A stretch of DNA of 25,759 nucleotides from Pseudomonadota bacterium (GCA_018812385.1 JAHJDU010000500.1:1-25759), one strand, 5' to 3'; numbered from the stretch's first letter, positions 8,863 to 17,852 are shown. The notes: generated from the letters alone by a model not told the origin. Translations and numbers: made by a program.

Positions 8863-8912
8863 TTATCCTAATATAATAATTATGGTATAATAATTGCTTT
8901 GATAAAACCACT

Positions 8913-9818
8913 ATGAAACAAGTAAAATTATACATAACAGTGATCACAATGATTTTTTGCATTGTTTTCTCACAATTTTCTATTGTGTTTGCTGCTGAAC
9001 ACCTGGATGCTTCCTTATACATAATGAGGCTTATTAATGATACGCGCAAAACGCCTTTAAATGCTTTGCCCGATACTGGGCTGGATAAGGCCACTGCCCA
9101 GGTAAATCTGGGAATGGAAGCCTGGGTACTGGATCAGGGTCTGCCACCCGTGGCCTGGAATTCTAAATTGTATACTACCGCACTGAACCATGTCAATGAT
9201 ATGAGCACTAAACTATATTATTCCTATGATTCCCAGAACGGGGATACTGTACAAGACAGAATCAAGTCCACTGGGTTTCAATTTATCTCTGCCGGAGAAA
9301 GCCTTGGAATTTTATCCTTTGATAAGTATATTGAGCCGAAGCAGGCGGCAAAAGTCATATTTGACAATATGTTGGCCTATGAGCTGGGGGATTCGATTTT
9401 GTCTTCCAATAGAAACATATTGAACCAGGACAGAACGGAAACAGGGATTGCATTTGTGTCATTAGTTGCGGATTTTGGGCTCAATGTGCCTGTGAATATA
9501 TATCTTGTTGTTGCAGATTTTGCCAAGCCAGTCTATCCAAGAAGCTTTATTATTGGGAACCTGTCTGCTAAGACATCTGATTACCCGGAATTTAAGGTCG
9601 AGAATACCCTTCCCGGTATGGATATTGTCTTAAGGAAACTATCTACAAAAACAAATGTCAAGATGGTATCCGTGGCTCTCGGTTCTTTCCAGTTTGAGAT
9701 GCCGTTTGGTTTTTTACTGCTTGAGGTTCAAGAGAAAACAACCGGTAATGTTCTTGATCGGAAAAGTATTTTCGGCCAGAGTGAAAATTATTTCCTAGAC
9801 GTTTTTATTGATAAATAG
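8913..9818 (+). CDS. Exported CAP (SCP/PR-1)-domain protein
   Basis: This is a 301-residue secreted or periplasmic protein. A signal peptide (KLYITVITMIFCIVFSQFSIVFA, cleavage near AAE) precedes a CAP-type domain at about 30-200. The CAP core is suggested by MRLINDTRKTPLNAL, LPPVAWNSKLYTTALNHVNDM, DRIKSTGFQFISAGESLG, the helix AAKVIFDNMLAYE and the final RTETGIAFVS. The histidine of ALNHVNDM and glutamate of GES match the usual CAP pocket. About 100 C-terminal residues (from about 205) have no clear relative and look beta-rich. Bacterial CAP proteins are extracellular, but their activity is mostly unknown. The AT-rich gap before it contains TATAAT at 8886-8891, a possible -10 element, without a convincing -35. 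The ribosome site is weak. The stop overlaps a strong hairpin. Confidence 0.75.
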   Translation: MKQVKLYITVITMIFCIVFSQFSIVFAAEHLDASLYIMRLINDTRKTPLNALPDTGLDKATAQVNLGMEAWVLDQGLPPVAWNSKLYTTALNHVNDMSTKLYYSYDSQNGDTVQDRIKSTGFQFISAGESLGILSFDKYIEPKQAAKVIFDNMLAYELGDSILSSNRNILNQDRTETGIAFVSLVADFGLNVPVNIYLVVADFAKPVYPRSFIIGNLSAKTSDYPEFKVENTLPGMDIVLRKLSTKTNVKMVSVALGSFQFEMPFGFLLLEVQEKTTGNVLDRKSIFGQSENYFLDVFIDK

Positions 9819-9857
9819 TGCCTGACCGAAAAATTGGTGGTTTTTGGTCGGGCACTA
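9816..9857. repeat. Compact hairpin of the same palindrome family, overlapping the CAP gene stop
   Basis: The left arm TAGTGCCTGACCGAAAAA and the right arm TTTTTGGTCGGGCACTA form a stem of about 17 bp. As RNA it is continuous if two G-U pairs are allowed, with a loop of about seven bases. The first TAG is the stop codon of the CAP gene. The position just after a gene and before a convergent gene makes a terminator role possible, but no T-run follows on the + strand. The sequence relates it to the copies at 7613 and 22285. Confidence 0.75.
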
Positions 9858-9968
9858 AATAATCATGGTTTCAACCAGCCAGCTGTGTTTCTTTTTAGCC
9901 AGTGCAATAATTAATTAATTCAATTTTTTATCCTGCTCAAATCTGTCAACTCAGAAAGTTGAGTAAAA

Positions 9969-12371
9969 TTAATTTGAGACCGCATACAGAATTTGATATC
10001 CCATGGGATCATCACTGTAAAATTTGATATCACTTAATCCGTTGCTGTTGAAATCGGCAAATTCAAAGGCCAGGTTATTAACTGTAATTCCCCCTGTAGC
10101 CGTGATGATCGTATAATCAATACTGGTCAAAGGGAAAAAGGTATAATCCGGTTTAAGTTTCAATCCCCCCAAAGTAATGACCCCTGTATCCGTATTAATG
10201 CTATAGTCGGCGGGAGCAAGGCTGTCCATCATCTGCGTCAAAGAGTTCATGGCCAATACAGCCGGCGGCAGCAACTGGCTTAAGCCTGTATCATATGTCA
10301 CCAAAAGGGAATATGCTTCTGCAGAAGGATCAGATCCACCTACAACACTGAAACTGGTTGTAAGACTGTTGAATCCGCTATTTAAAAATAAGTACCATCC
10401 GATTTTCAGGGATAGAGTTGCCAGTGCAGACAAGTCCACATTTAAGGCGCCATCCTGATTCAGGGCAGGGTTAATGCCGAGTTTGATAAGTTCAGCAGCA
10501 AAATCAAGGGGATAAACAGGGTAGGGCCCAAATTCAATGGCATAAGAACCCGAAATACCAATCTTGTTTCCGTTGGGGAGGTCAAAAAGGCCATTGGGCA
10601 TATAGTCCTCAACAATGGCTACACTAATGATGGCAAACGAAATAAAAGTCCCGTCGGAAAACTCTAACAGGATATTTTGGGTAATAGGTTCTATTATTGA
10701 ATTTACAACGGTTTTCCCAGTCGAATAATTGTTGAAGAGCTCCTCGGCAATTTTAGCAATGGTCTTCTGCAGCACTGCAATAGTCTGACTGACATCAAGG
10801 GTTGATTCAAGTGCATCGTAAAGCGCAGCTGTCTGCTTGTCTGTCAGTCCGTGGATTGATGCAAGGGTGTCTACCTCACCCGTATCAAAGTCAGGCCTGG
10901 GATCCACTTGAATTCCCGAAGCATCAACCACATTATCCAGAAGATAAATTTTTGATTGAAAAAATGCTTTGGATTTGGTTGTGTCAGTTTTTATTTCTTC
11001 AATCTCGGCAGGAGTAAGGTTTTCATTTGCCAGAAGTTGATCCAGCGATTGTGTATAGAAATCACTGGAAATTAATTCCAGCTTCAGAAGGGTAGTTGCC
11101 ATAACGGGCAGACCATTTATTACCATACTTGAAACCACCCCTTTGAGACCTGCTGAAATATTTTCAAGATCAGCAGGTGTTGTTTGATTATTTTTGATGA
11201 ATTCATCAAGCTTTGTCCGGGTGTTGGCAATCAGATCTCCTGCCTTGGCTTGTACTGAATCCCTAATTTTTTTTCGGAGTGCTGCATCGGCATTCTTAAT
11301 AGACTCAAGACTCTTTAGAATGATATTTTGCGCATCAAAAAGAAGGCCATGTATATCACCTGCCTTAGTAACCTGTGTCATCTGATCTACGTCCATTTGA
11401 AGATTGGACTGATATGTGTCAAGGTCAGCACTGTCAGTCACAAGTATTGTTTTAAAAAGTTTATAGGTCTGGCCGGAGGCATCTGTAATTGTAGCCTTGG
11501 CTGTATAAGATCCCTTTGTACTATAGGTGTGGGATTCTGTTTTTGTCCCACTATTAGTGGTACTGCCGTCACCAAAGTCCCAGTTATATGAAAACGGGGG
11601 AGTTCCCTGTGCAAGCAGGGCATAAAACTTAATGATAGCCGGGGCTACCCCTCCGTCCACATCAGAGTTTAAGACACCGGCAAACACAATCGCAGCATCA
11701 CTGCCGTCACAATCCTGGTCTATACCGTCTCCGGCGATTTCTACAGCACCCGGAAAAATGCTTGAATCAGAATCATTGCAATCCCTGTTATCGGCAACAT
11801 ACCCTAATGGTTTGGTTGAGGAATCTTGAGATTTTGTGGCATCCCCGAATCCATCTTTGTCAGCATCCATATACCAGGTCATAAGATCACTGCCGTCACA
11901 ATCCTGGTCTATACCATCTCCGGCGATTTCTACAGCACCCGGAAAAATGCTTGAATCAGAATCATTACAATCCGTATTATCGACAACATAACCCGTGGGT
12001 TGGGTTGCCGCATCTTTTGAAGTATTTGGATCACCATACCCGTCACCGTCTGAATCCAGATACCATATAGGATTATCAAAACCGTCACAGTTGGAATCAA
12101 TCCCGTCCGAGGCAATCTCCGTGGCGTCAGGGTTAATATCCTCATCTGCATCATTGCAATCTAAATTATTGGGTACCGCGATAAAAGGATTATAAGTATC
12201 CGTTGATTTGCTGGGATCACCAAACCCGTCAGAATCAAGATCAAAATACCATATTGATGCAAGGGTGGCAGTACCGTTTTTTTTATCAGAATCTGAGAAT
12301 GCATAAATTTGGCCCTTTGTCAGCAGGAAAACTAGAAAAATAATCGTAAAAGATAAAATGATTTTTTTCAT
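9969..12371 (-). CDS. Exported MopE-type repeat protein with PKD domain
   Basis: This is an 800-residue exported protein. A signal peptide (KKIILSFTIIFLVFLLTKG, cleavage around IYAFS) is followed by three acidic repeats of about 60 residues (about 41-98, 102-161, 165-224). Each has the pattern WYxDxDxDGxGD...DCNDxDxxIxPxAxEIxxDGIDxxCDG, the putative metal/calcium-binding motif of MopE-like proteins, with two cysteines per repeat. A PKD domain follows at about 228-313 (FSYNWDFGDGS, GSYTAKATITDASG). The remaining ~480 residues are first helical, then beta-rich, and end with DFNSNGLSDIKFYSDD, a DxNxNG-like calcium loop. I do not recognise the C-terminal part. AAGGAG at 12380-12385 supports the start. 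It is the last gene of the operon, 19 bases after the FecR-TPR-barrel gene. Surface exposure is inferred. Confidence 0.85.
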   Translation of the reverse strand: MKKIILSFTIIFLVFLLTKGQIYAFSDSDKKNGTATLASIWYFDLDSDGFGDPSKSTDTYNPFIAVPNNLDCNDADEDINPDATEIASDGIDSNCDGFDNPIWYLDSDGDGYGDPNTSKDAATQPTGYVVDNTDCNDSDSSIFPGAVEIAGDGIDQDCDGSDLMTWYMDADKDGFGDATKSQDSSTKPLGYVADNRDCNDSDSSIFPGAVEIAGDGIDQDCDGSDAAIVFAGVLNSDVDGGVAPAIIKFYALLAQGTPPFSYNWDFGDGSTTNSGTKTESHTYSTKGSYTAKATITDASGQTYKLFKTILVTDSADLDTYQSNLQMDVDQMTQVTKAGDIHGLLFDAQNIILKSLESIKNADAALRKKIRDSVQAKAGDLIANTRTKLDEFIKNNQTTPADLENISAGLKGVVSSMVINGLPVMATTLLKLELISSDFYTQSLDQLLANENLTPAEIEEIKTDTTKSKAFFQSKIYLLDNVVDASGIQVDPRPDFDTGEVDTLASIHGLTDKQTAALYDALESTLDVSQTIAVLQKTIAKIAEELFNNYSTGKTVVNSIIEPITQNILLEFSDGTFISFAIISVAIVEDYMPNGLFDLPNGNKIGISGSYAIEFGPYPVYPLDFAAELIKLGINPALNQDGALNVDLSALATLSLKIGWYLFLNSGFNSLTTSFSVVGGSDPSAEAYSLLVTYDTGLSQLLPPAVLAMNSLTQMMDSLAPADYSINTDTGVITLGGLKLKPDYTFFPLTSIDYTIITATGGITVNNLAFEFADFNSNGLSDIKFYSDDPMGYQILYAVSN
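11697..11973 (-). repeat. Nearly identical 88-bp tandem units inside the MopE-repeat gene
   Basis: Bases 11697-11784 and 11886-11973 differ at only two positions, 189 bases (63 codons) apart. They encode the second half of repeats 3 and 2 (SDSSIFPGAVEIAGDGIDQD region). Flanking parts of the same repeats and the first repeat are clearly more diverged. This suggests recent duplication or gene conversion within the array. Confidence 0.85.
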
Positions 12372-12390
12372 TGTTTGATCTCCTTAAATT

Positions 12391-15300
12391 TTAAAAGTTC
12401 ACCCTGAAGCCGGCCATAAAAAAGATACCCTGCCATGGAAGCTGAAGAGTCTCCGTTGGTTCTTCCGGGATATAATTAAATTTTTTGCCCAAAATATTAT
12501 CTATGTTAAAAAAAAGCTCCAGCTTCTTATTGTACAGGCTCTGCCTGGCAGAGATGCTTCCAATAACGAAGTTGTCACCATTGACCCCGGTCGTGCTGGT
12601 ATCAAATTGTTGGTCCACAAACCACCAGGCAGTCTGAAAACTCAGGCCAAATGGATATACACAGGTAAATCTTATACCGGTTTCAGAATCCTTTCTGTCA
12701 AATTCAGGTGTTTCAGGCTCTATTTTTTTTAACCTCTGGGTAAAGGAAACAGCATACCGGTCGGACAAAAGATATTCCAATGTAAAGCCCAGGGATTTGG
12801 TTTCTTCTTTAAACCAGCTGGCAGACAAATCCGGATGGGGCAAATAAGGTGAATTATATTCCTTTTTTTTCATTTGAATATCAATGCTGGTAAAATATCG
12901 GGTTGCCCACTGTCGCTCAAGCGCAATACCATAAAGCTCGGTCAATGTGCCTGACGGTACCCCTGTTACGGTTGAAAAACCTGCAACCTCCACCGGCTGA
13001 AGCGTACTGCTTAAATAATCAGGCTGGATTTCTTTGAAATATGCGGCCCGAACAAGGTTGTTTCCCCTAAGTCCCCATGCTGCACCGATCTGGGGAAGCA
13101 GTCTTGAGATATCATTTTTTCCATCCGCATCAAACCGGCACCACCCAAGACCAAGGTCCAGCATCAGATTGTCCGATATGGCCCACAGATCCTTTGCAAA
13201 AACTTTAATTTCCGTATCTTCAGGCTTTGTGTAATTATTTAATGGCAGTGCAGTGTTTATCGGGTAGTAAAACTGGAAGGTCTGAAAATCGTCAATATTT
13301 CTTTCCCTTCTACCCAGGGTGCCTCCAATGGATAATTTATGGTTTTTGAATTTGATTAAATCAATGACTTCCGCCCTGTATCTTTTATCATCTTGAAAAA
13401 AAGAATTCAACCAGTTAAATTGACTGCCCCAGGTGGGAGTAATCAGTCTGTTTTTCAGGATACCGCTGTCCCTGTCCTGGTATTGCAGGGAAACAAGAAG
13501 ATCCTGTTCAGAAGAAATGGTCCAGTGGTAACCTGTACTGATGTTAAAAAAATTATAATCAGTGTCATCGTCATTGGGCTGTGCAAATCCGTTCTGTAGC
13601 GGTCTTAGATCTTCATGGCTTCCTTTTCCACCAAGAATACCGACATTGAATTGATGGTTGAAAACAGGTTCTGTTTTATATTTTATATTCAAGTATCCAG
13701 ATGATGACCCTGTCTGGTCAAATGGACCGTCTGTCCTATCAAAATGTGCCGAGCCAAGATAGGAGTGGTTTTTTTTGCCGCCCTGAAAAGTAAGGCTGGA
13801 CCCAAAGGTCTCATCTATGCCGCCGTAAACCTCCAGGCTCTGATTATGTTCCGGGAGTTCCAGAAGACTGTAATAGTCGGTAAAGCTCGGAAAAGTATTG
13901 CTGTTCACAGGCTTTAACAATTCAGCCCGTTTCAGATCGCTCAGGGTTGAAACATCTACCCTTTGAAGGGAAAGCGCCTCACTTGCCCTGAACGTATATG
14001 CTGAACTGTTTGAATTGTCCTGCCAAACCGCTTTATTTCCAATGTGTCGCCCCCATTCATTGAGTCCAAGAGCTGACATTGCAGCAGCCAGATTGATATT
14101 TTTCACACTTCTGTCCATGTCCAGTAAAAACCTGGATCTGGAAACAAAGCGGTTATCATTCATCTCAAGGGCTTTTTTCAATTGTTTTATACTTTTCACA
14201 GGTTCAAAATTGTCCTGGGCCATGATGGCAAGATACAGATAAGGTGTAGGATCATTGGGATCCAATAGACTTGCCCTGATAAATTCGTTTTCCGCCTCTT
14301 TATACTCTTTGGCCTCGTAAAGGGCCTTGCCCAGATTATTGTGGGGAAATGCCGAAAGGGGATTTAAAAGAGATGCAATCTCAAGTTTATCAAGTCCCTG
14401 GTCAATTTTTCCCTGGGCATACATGGCAAGCCCAAGTCCGACCCAGGCTCGCGAAATTTCTTTTTCCATGGATATGGCAGTATGAAATGTCTGCTCTGCC
14501 ATAAAGGATTCTTGTTTTAACAGATGGATATAACCTTTGAGCATATATGAAATGCTTGTTCTTTTTGCTTTGAACGAATTCCAAAGGTGTTCAGCATCTT
14601 TTGTACGGTTCAGACCCAGAAGAAGTTCAATATTTCTAAATAATGCCGGCTCTGAGTCAGGATCTATTTGCGACCCTTTCCGGGCAAAAGTGAAGGCATC
14701 CTCAAGTTTGCCCTGGACTTGGAGAATGGTTGCCATTGCAATATTTGCACTTGCAGTATCCGGCGAGGTATTGATGGCTTCCAAGGCCTTTTCATGGGCT
14801 TTTTCCATCTGATTTTCTGATAGCAGATTCATGGAATCCCTGCTGAGTTCCACGGCACGGATGGCCTTTGATGTGGTTGGAAATTCGTCCCTGGGACCGA
14901 CAACATTCAAAGTGACCAACAGCCATTGAACGCTGTTGTCCGGGTTGATAAGCTTATGGGTTTCAATGGCCTCACCTTTTCGGGCAACGGCTTCTAACCC
15001 GCGGGCAATGATAGTTGAGCCTGATTCATTTTCACAGAGTATTTCACCTTCCAGCGCTGTTACCCTGGTCTCACCGTCTGGAGAGATCATCACTCTCAGT
15101 TCTGTTCCCCGGATACTCATATTAAGGGATGCCGTATGAATATCCGGCTTGATGACCTTTCTTTTATTTCTCATCCAGAATTCACCCTTGAAAAAACGTA
15201 ACAGGCCTTTTTTTTGTTTTTTTTCTCCAGGAGCAGAACCTGATTCTTTCAAACAGATGGTTGAATTGTCCCTAAGTCTTATCTGTGAACGGTCTTTCAG

Positions 15301-15519
15301 CATCAGGGCGGCTTCACTGTTTTTTCCCACCTTAACATACCACCCTTCCTGGATTGAAATACCGGAGACTGCTTTTATCCAGTCGTCCTGTCCATTTTCC
15401 GAAATCAGGACAGAACCTTTTGACGAAATGAGAACAGCAGCTTCTTCAGCAAAGGATACACTTGTTAGAAACAACAGGATACCGCCAAAAACAATAAGTT
15501 TTAAACAATACTTTTTCAT
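12391..15519 (-). CDS. FecR-domain, TPR and TonB-receptor-like beta-barrel fusion protein
   Basis: This is a 1042-residue outer-membrane protein with an unusual architecture. A signal peptide (LKLIVFGGILLFLTSVSFAEE) precedes a FecR domain at about 27-190: DWIKAVSGISIQEGWYVKVG, SQIRLRDNSTICL, FFKGEFWMR, and IRGTELRVMISPDGETRVTALEGEI. TPR repeats run from about 225 to 460 (AMYAQGKIDQGLDKLEIASL, ALYEAKEYKEAENEFIRASL). From about 560 to the end is a beta-barrel resembling the late part of TonB-dependent receptors (RAAYFKEIQPDYLSSTLQP), ending in AGFRVNF. No plug domain or Ton box is visible. The start at 15519 is set by AGGGG at 15526-15530 and the signal peptide; a longer frame to 15660 lacks support. 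It lies 14 bases after the cyclase gene. FecR-TPR probably faces the periplasm; an export or anchoring role is inference. Confidence 0.87.
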   Translation of the reverse strand: MKKYCLKLIVFGGILLFLTSVSFAEEAAVLISSKGSVLISENGQDDWIKAVSGISIQEGWYVKVGKNSEAALMLKDRSQIRLRDNSTICLKESGSAPGEKKQKKGLLRFFKGEFWMRNKRKVIKPDIHTASLNMSIRGTELRVMISPDGETRVTALEGEILCENESGSTIIARGLEAVARKGEAIETHKLINPDNSVQWLLVTLNVVGPRDEFPTTSKAIRAVELSRDSMNLLSENQMEKAHEKALEAINTSPDTASANIAMATILQVQGKLEDAFTFARKGSQIDPDSEPALFRNIELLLGLNRTKDAEHLWNSFKAKRTSISYMLKGYIHLLKQESFMAEQTFHTAISMEKEISRAWVGLGLAMYAQGKIDQGLDKLEIASLLNPLSAFPHNNLGKALYEAKEYKEAENEFIRASLLDPNDPTPYLYLAIMAQDNFEPVKSIKQLKKALEMNDNRFVSRSRFLLDMDRSVKNINLAAAMSALGLNEWGRHIGNKAVWQDNSNSSAYTFRASEALSLQRVDVSTLSDLKRAELLKPVNSNTFPSFTDYYSLLELPEHNQSLEVYGGIDETFGSSLTFQGGKKNHSYLGSAHFDRTDGPFDQTGSSSGYLNIKYKTEPVFNHQFNVGILGGKGSHEDLRPLQNGFAQPNDDDTDYNFFNISTGYHWTISSEQDLLVSLQYQDRDSGILKNRLITPTWGSQFNWLNSFFQDDKRYRAEVIDLIKFKNHKLSIGGTLGRRERNIDDFQTFQFYYPINTALPLNNYTKPEDTEIKVFAKDLWAISDNLMLDLGLGWCRFDADGKNDISRLLPQIGAAWGLRGNNLVRAAYFKEIQPDYLSSTLQPVEVAGFSTVTGVPSGTLTELYGIALERQWATRYFTSIDIQMKKKEYNSPYLPHPDLSASWFKEETKSLGFTLEYLLSDRYAVSFTQRLKKIEPETPEFDRKDSETGIRFTCVYPFGLSFQTAWWFVDQQFDTSTTGVNGDNFVIGSISARQSLYNKKLELFFNIDNILGKKFNYIPEEPTETLQLPWQGIFFMAGFRVNF

Positions 15520-15533
15520 AGATATCCCCTTAA

Positions 15534-17528
15534 TTATTTTGTTTTCATTTCCCAAATCATATCCCAATCTTCGGATGGCGGATTCTCTGCAAAGAAGCGG
15601 CATCTGTCCTGGAATACACTGGACGGACCATCCGGAAGGCCGTTTATTTGAATGGAACAAAAAATTTCTTCAGCAAGTTTCCAGTTCTTGTTTCGATACG
15701 CTTCCAGGCCCCTTGCAAATGGTGTTACGATTTTTTTCCTGTGTTCCTCGGTATTTTCCAGTAATTCGTAAATGGAAATGGCCTGATGTTTGCCTTTTAC
15801 CTTTACAAAATCCAGTTCTCTGGTTAAAAAAGAATTGCTATCCAATTGTTTTTTTGTATTTTCTCCGATGATAATGTTGGTTTTATAAACCTTATTCAAT
15901 GCTTCAACCCGGGATGCAAGATTGACGGCATCGCCTATAACAGTGTAATCAAACCGTTCTTCCGACCCAATATTTCCAACAACCATCTGACCGCTGTTGA
16001 TACCGAGTGTGATGCCCTTGAAGACTAGTTCAGGATTTGATTCGTTTTCCGGATTATTCAGCTTTGAGTTCAACGTTATTGCAGTGGCACACGCTTTTTG
16101 GGCATGATCATCAAAATGAATTGGTGCACCGAAAAAAGCCATTACAGCATCACCGATATATTTATCCAGAGTCCCCTTATTTTCCAGAACCACATTTGTA
16201 ATGCCGCTAAAATAATTGTTTAAAACCGATACAAGTTGTTCAGGCTCGAGTGCTTCTGAAACAGTGGTAAACCCGTTGATATCCACAAACATTACGGTTA
16301 TTTCTTTTTTCTCACCGCCAAGGGCAAGGGCAGATGGATTGTCAATGATTAGTTTTACGATATCCGAGGAAACATAGTTTGAAAAAGCCTGCTTTATAAA
16401 TTTTCGTTCTTTATGGCTTTTCCTGAATTCATTAAGGCCAAGAAATAATGTATTGGATGAAAGCGCAAATACTGCCGGCATAATGTCAATGATCATTCCT
16501 TTGATATTAAACAGGGCCATTGAAAATATCCCAAGCGTTATTATGCTTCCCCCACCGATCAGCGTAAGTATCATCGGCCTTTTTCTAACCAGGAAGGGCA
16601 ATAGTGAAAGGGGAAAAAACAGCAAAAGCAATATGGGCGTGTCAATAATTTGCAATCGGCAGCCATTTAACAGGGTAATCAGAGCATTGGCATGCACTAC
16701 TACGCCATACATCATTTCCTTTTTGAACCTGAAAAAAGGAGTGGGAAAGGCATCCACAGCCCCCTGTGCATCCACTTTGATATCAGATCCCAGCCCCACA
16801 AACACAATCTTGTCCTTAAATGATTCTTCTGATGCATAATTATTCAAGACCTGATAATAGGAAATAACCGGTATCCTGGATATGTCCGGTTCAAAATCAA
16901 TGAGAAATGTATTTTCAGTACATGCCTGACATCCCGCATCCTCTGGAAATGCTGTCATATAACCGGCATGTGCAAGGGAAGGAATATTATCCAGATACTT
17001 ATACCCATACCTGACAATGCCGTCATTGTCAGGGAAATGATTGACATATCCTGTGACTGCAGCGGCTTCTTTTAATAGTGTGATGGGCTCCACGATAATG
17101 GACTGGACATATTCTTTCCTCTGGGTCTGGCTTGAAAAAATGCCCAGGGCAACGTTTCCTGCATTTCTTATGGCTGTTGCAAACAATAGGTCATCTTCTG
17201 AATTCACTGATGGTTCGGGAAAGAGCATGTCAAAAACAATTACTTTTGCCCCTGCCCGGGAAAGGTTGTCAACAACGGTTGCATGCAGTTGTCTTGACCA
17301 TGGCCATTTTTGACCGATCTGATTAAAGGAAGGTTCATCTACAGCCACAATGACAACGTCCTTAATTTTGTTTCCAGTCTCATCTCTGGTCGAATAAAGT
17401 AAATCCTGCCAGGTATTGCTTAACATTTCACTTGTTTCCATTTTTCCCCAGAGTCCGAAAAAAAACAATGAAATACACAGGGCCAGAATAAAAATAAAAA
17501 TTTTTGAATTTAAAATAGAATTTATCAT
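15534..17528 (-). CDS. CHASE2-domain class III adenylate cyclase
   Basis: This is a 664-residue inner-membrane cyclase. TM1 is at about 9-27. An extracytoplasmic CHASE2 sensor spans about 30-290 (VVIVAVDEPSFNQIG, WPWSRQLHATVVDNL, GAKVIVFDMLFPEPS, DKIVFVGLGSDIKVD). About three membrane helices follow at 297-365. The cyclase domain at about 400-590 has metal-binding D416 (VMFVDINGFT) and D460 (DKYIGDAVMAFFGAP). Adenine-selecting residues are K456 and T529 (FDYTVIGDAVNLASR), the Lys/Thr pair of class IIIb enzymes, and the transition-state Asn536/Arg540 are present. It therefore probably makes cAMP from ATP. The C-terminal tail (ARGLEAYRNKNWKLAEEIF ... PSEDWD) is usual for this group. It is the first gene of the operon, so its promoter should lie in 17529-17660. 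The ribosome site is weak. Confidence 0.92.
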   Translation of the reverse strand: MINSILNSKIFIFILALCISLFFFGLWGKMETSEMLSNTWQDLLYSTRDETGNKIKDVVIVAVDEPSFNQIGQKWPWSRQLHATVVDNLSRAGAKVIVFDMLFPEPSVNSEDDLLFATAIRNAGNVALGIFSSQTQRKEYVQSIIVEPITLLKEAAAVTGYVNHFPDNDGIVRYGYKYLDNIPSLAHAGYMTAFPEDAGCQACTENTFLIDFEPDISRIPVISYYQVLNNYASEESFKDKIVFVGLGSDIKVDAQGAVDAFPTPFFRFKKEMMYGVVVHANALITLLNGCRLQIIDTPILLLLFFPLSLLPFLVRKRPMILTLIGGGSIITLGIFSMALFNIKGMIIDIMPAVFALSSNTLFLGLNEFRKSHKERKFIKQAFSNYVSSDIVKLIIDNPSALALGGEKKEITVMFVDINGFTTVSEALEPEQLVSVLNNYFSGITNVVLENKGTLDKYIGDAVMAFFGAPIHFDDHAQKACATAITLNSKLNNPENESNPELVFKGITLGINSGQMVVGNIGSEERFDYTVIGDAVNLASRVEALNKVYKTNIIIGENTKKQLDSNSFLTRELDFVKVKGKHQAISIYELLENTEEHRKKIVTPFARGLEAYRNKNWKLAEEIFCSIQINGLPDGPSSVFQDRCRFFAENPPSEDWDMIWEMKTK

Positions 17529-17664
17529 TTTATGGATACCCGGTTATTAAGCATACTTTAATTTCATATCATCAAATGAAGTTAAAGAACATAAAAAATC
17601 AAAGACTTATTAAAAATTATTTTTTCAAGTGTTTTCCCAGGCGGTCACATCTCCCAAGTCCACC

Positions 17665-17795
17665 ATCCCTGGCCATCAGCAAGGTGCCAGATGCAAGGCG
17701 ACAAGGAGTGACGAGTGAGGCGTATAGTCATACTCCGCAGGGAGGAATGACCGCAGTCAACGTAGCAGGTGGTGCCTTGATGAAGGATCAGGGAT
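17665..17795. repeat. Palindromic element with an 82-bp internal module (copy A)
   Basis: The outer arms ATCCCTGGCCATCAGCAAGG (17665-17684) and CCTTGATGAAGGATCAGGGA (17775-17794) are imperfect inverted repeats. Between them, 17691-17772 begins ATGCAAGGCG and ends CAACGTAGCAGGTGG. The module at 22329-22410 has exactly the same length, the same first ten bases and 13 of the last 15. The middle 57 bases of the two modules differ almost completely, though each has a small central inverted repeat (here GGCGTAT/ATACTCC). Confidence 0.65.
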
Positions 17796-17836
17796 CTAAA
17801 AAGAGTTTGACATGTCTTCTGCAATAAAATATTAAA

Positions 17837-17852
17837 TAGTGTTTGACTGAAA
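17837..17852 (+). repeat. Half copy of the TAGTG-type palindrome arm
   Basis: TAGTGTTTGACTGAAA matches the arm consensus TAGTGYYTGAMCGAAAA seen at 7613, 9816 and 22285 (it also matches the reverse complement of the right arms at 7678 and 22432). No partner arm follows downstream. It may be a decayed element. Confidence 0.45.

Noticed and set aside
8863..8912. Promoter before the CAP gene (TATAAT at 8886)
   Set aside because: The -10 match is in very AT-rich sequence and no acceptable -35 box is found, so it is mentioned only with the gene.
9946..9962. Hairpin TCAACT/AGTTGA as terminator of the MopE-repeat gene
   Set aside because: The stem is six weak base pairs and no T-run follows on either strand.
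11700..12251. CRISPR-like spacing of repeats
   Set aside because: The repeats are in frame and encode MopE-type motifs; unit length and divergence do not fit a CRISPR array.
15520..15660. N-terminal extension of 47 residues for the FecR-TPR-barrel protein
   Set aside because: It overlaps the end of the cyclase gene and precedes a clear signal peptide with its own ribosome site at 15526-15530.
15149..15871. Open frame of 240 codons on the + strand
   Set aside because: It lies opposite the FecR and cyclase genes, whose domains are clear; its translation shows no family pattern.
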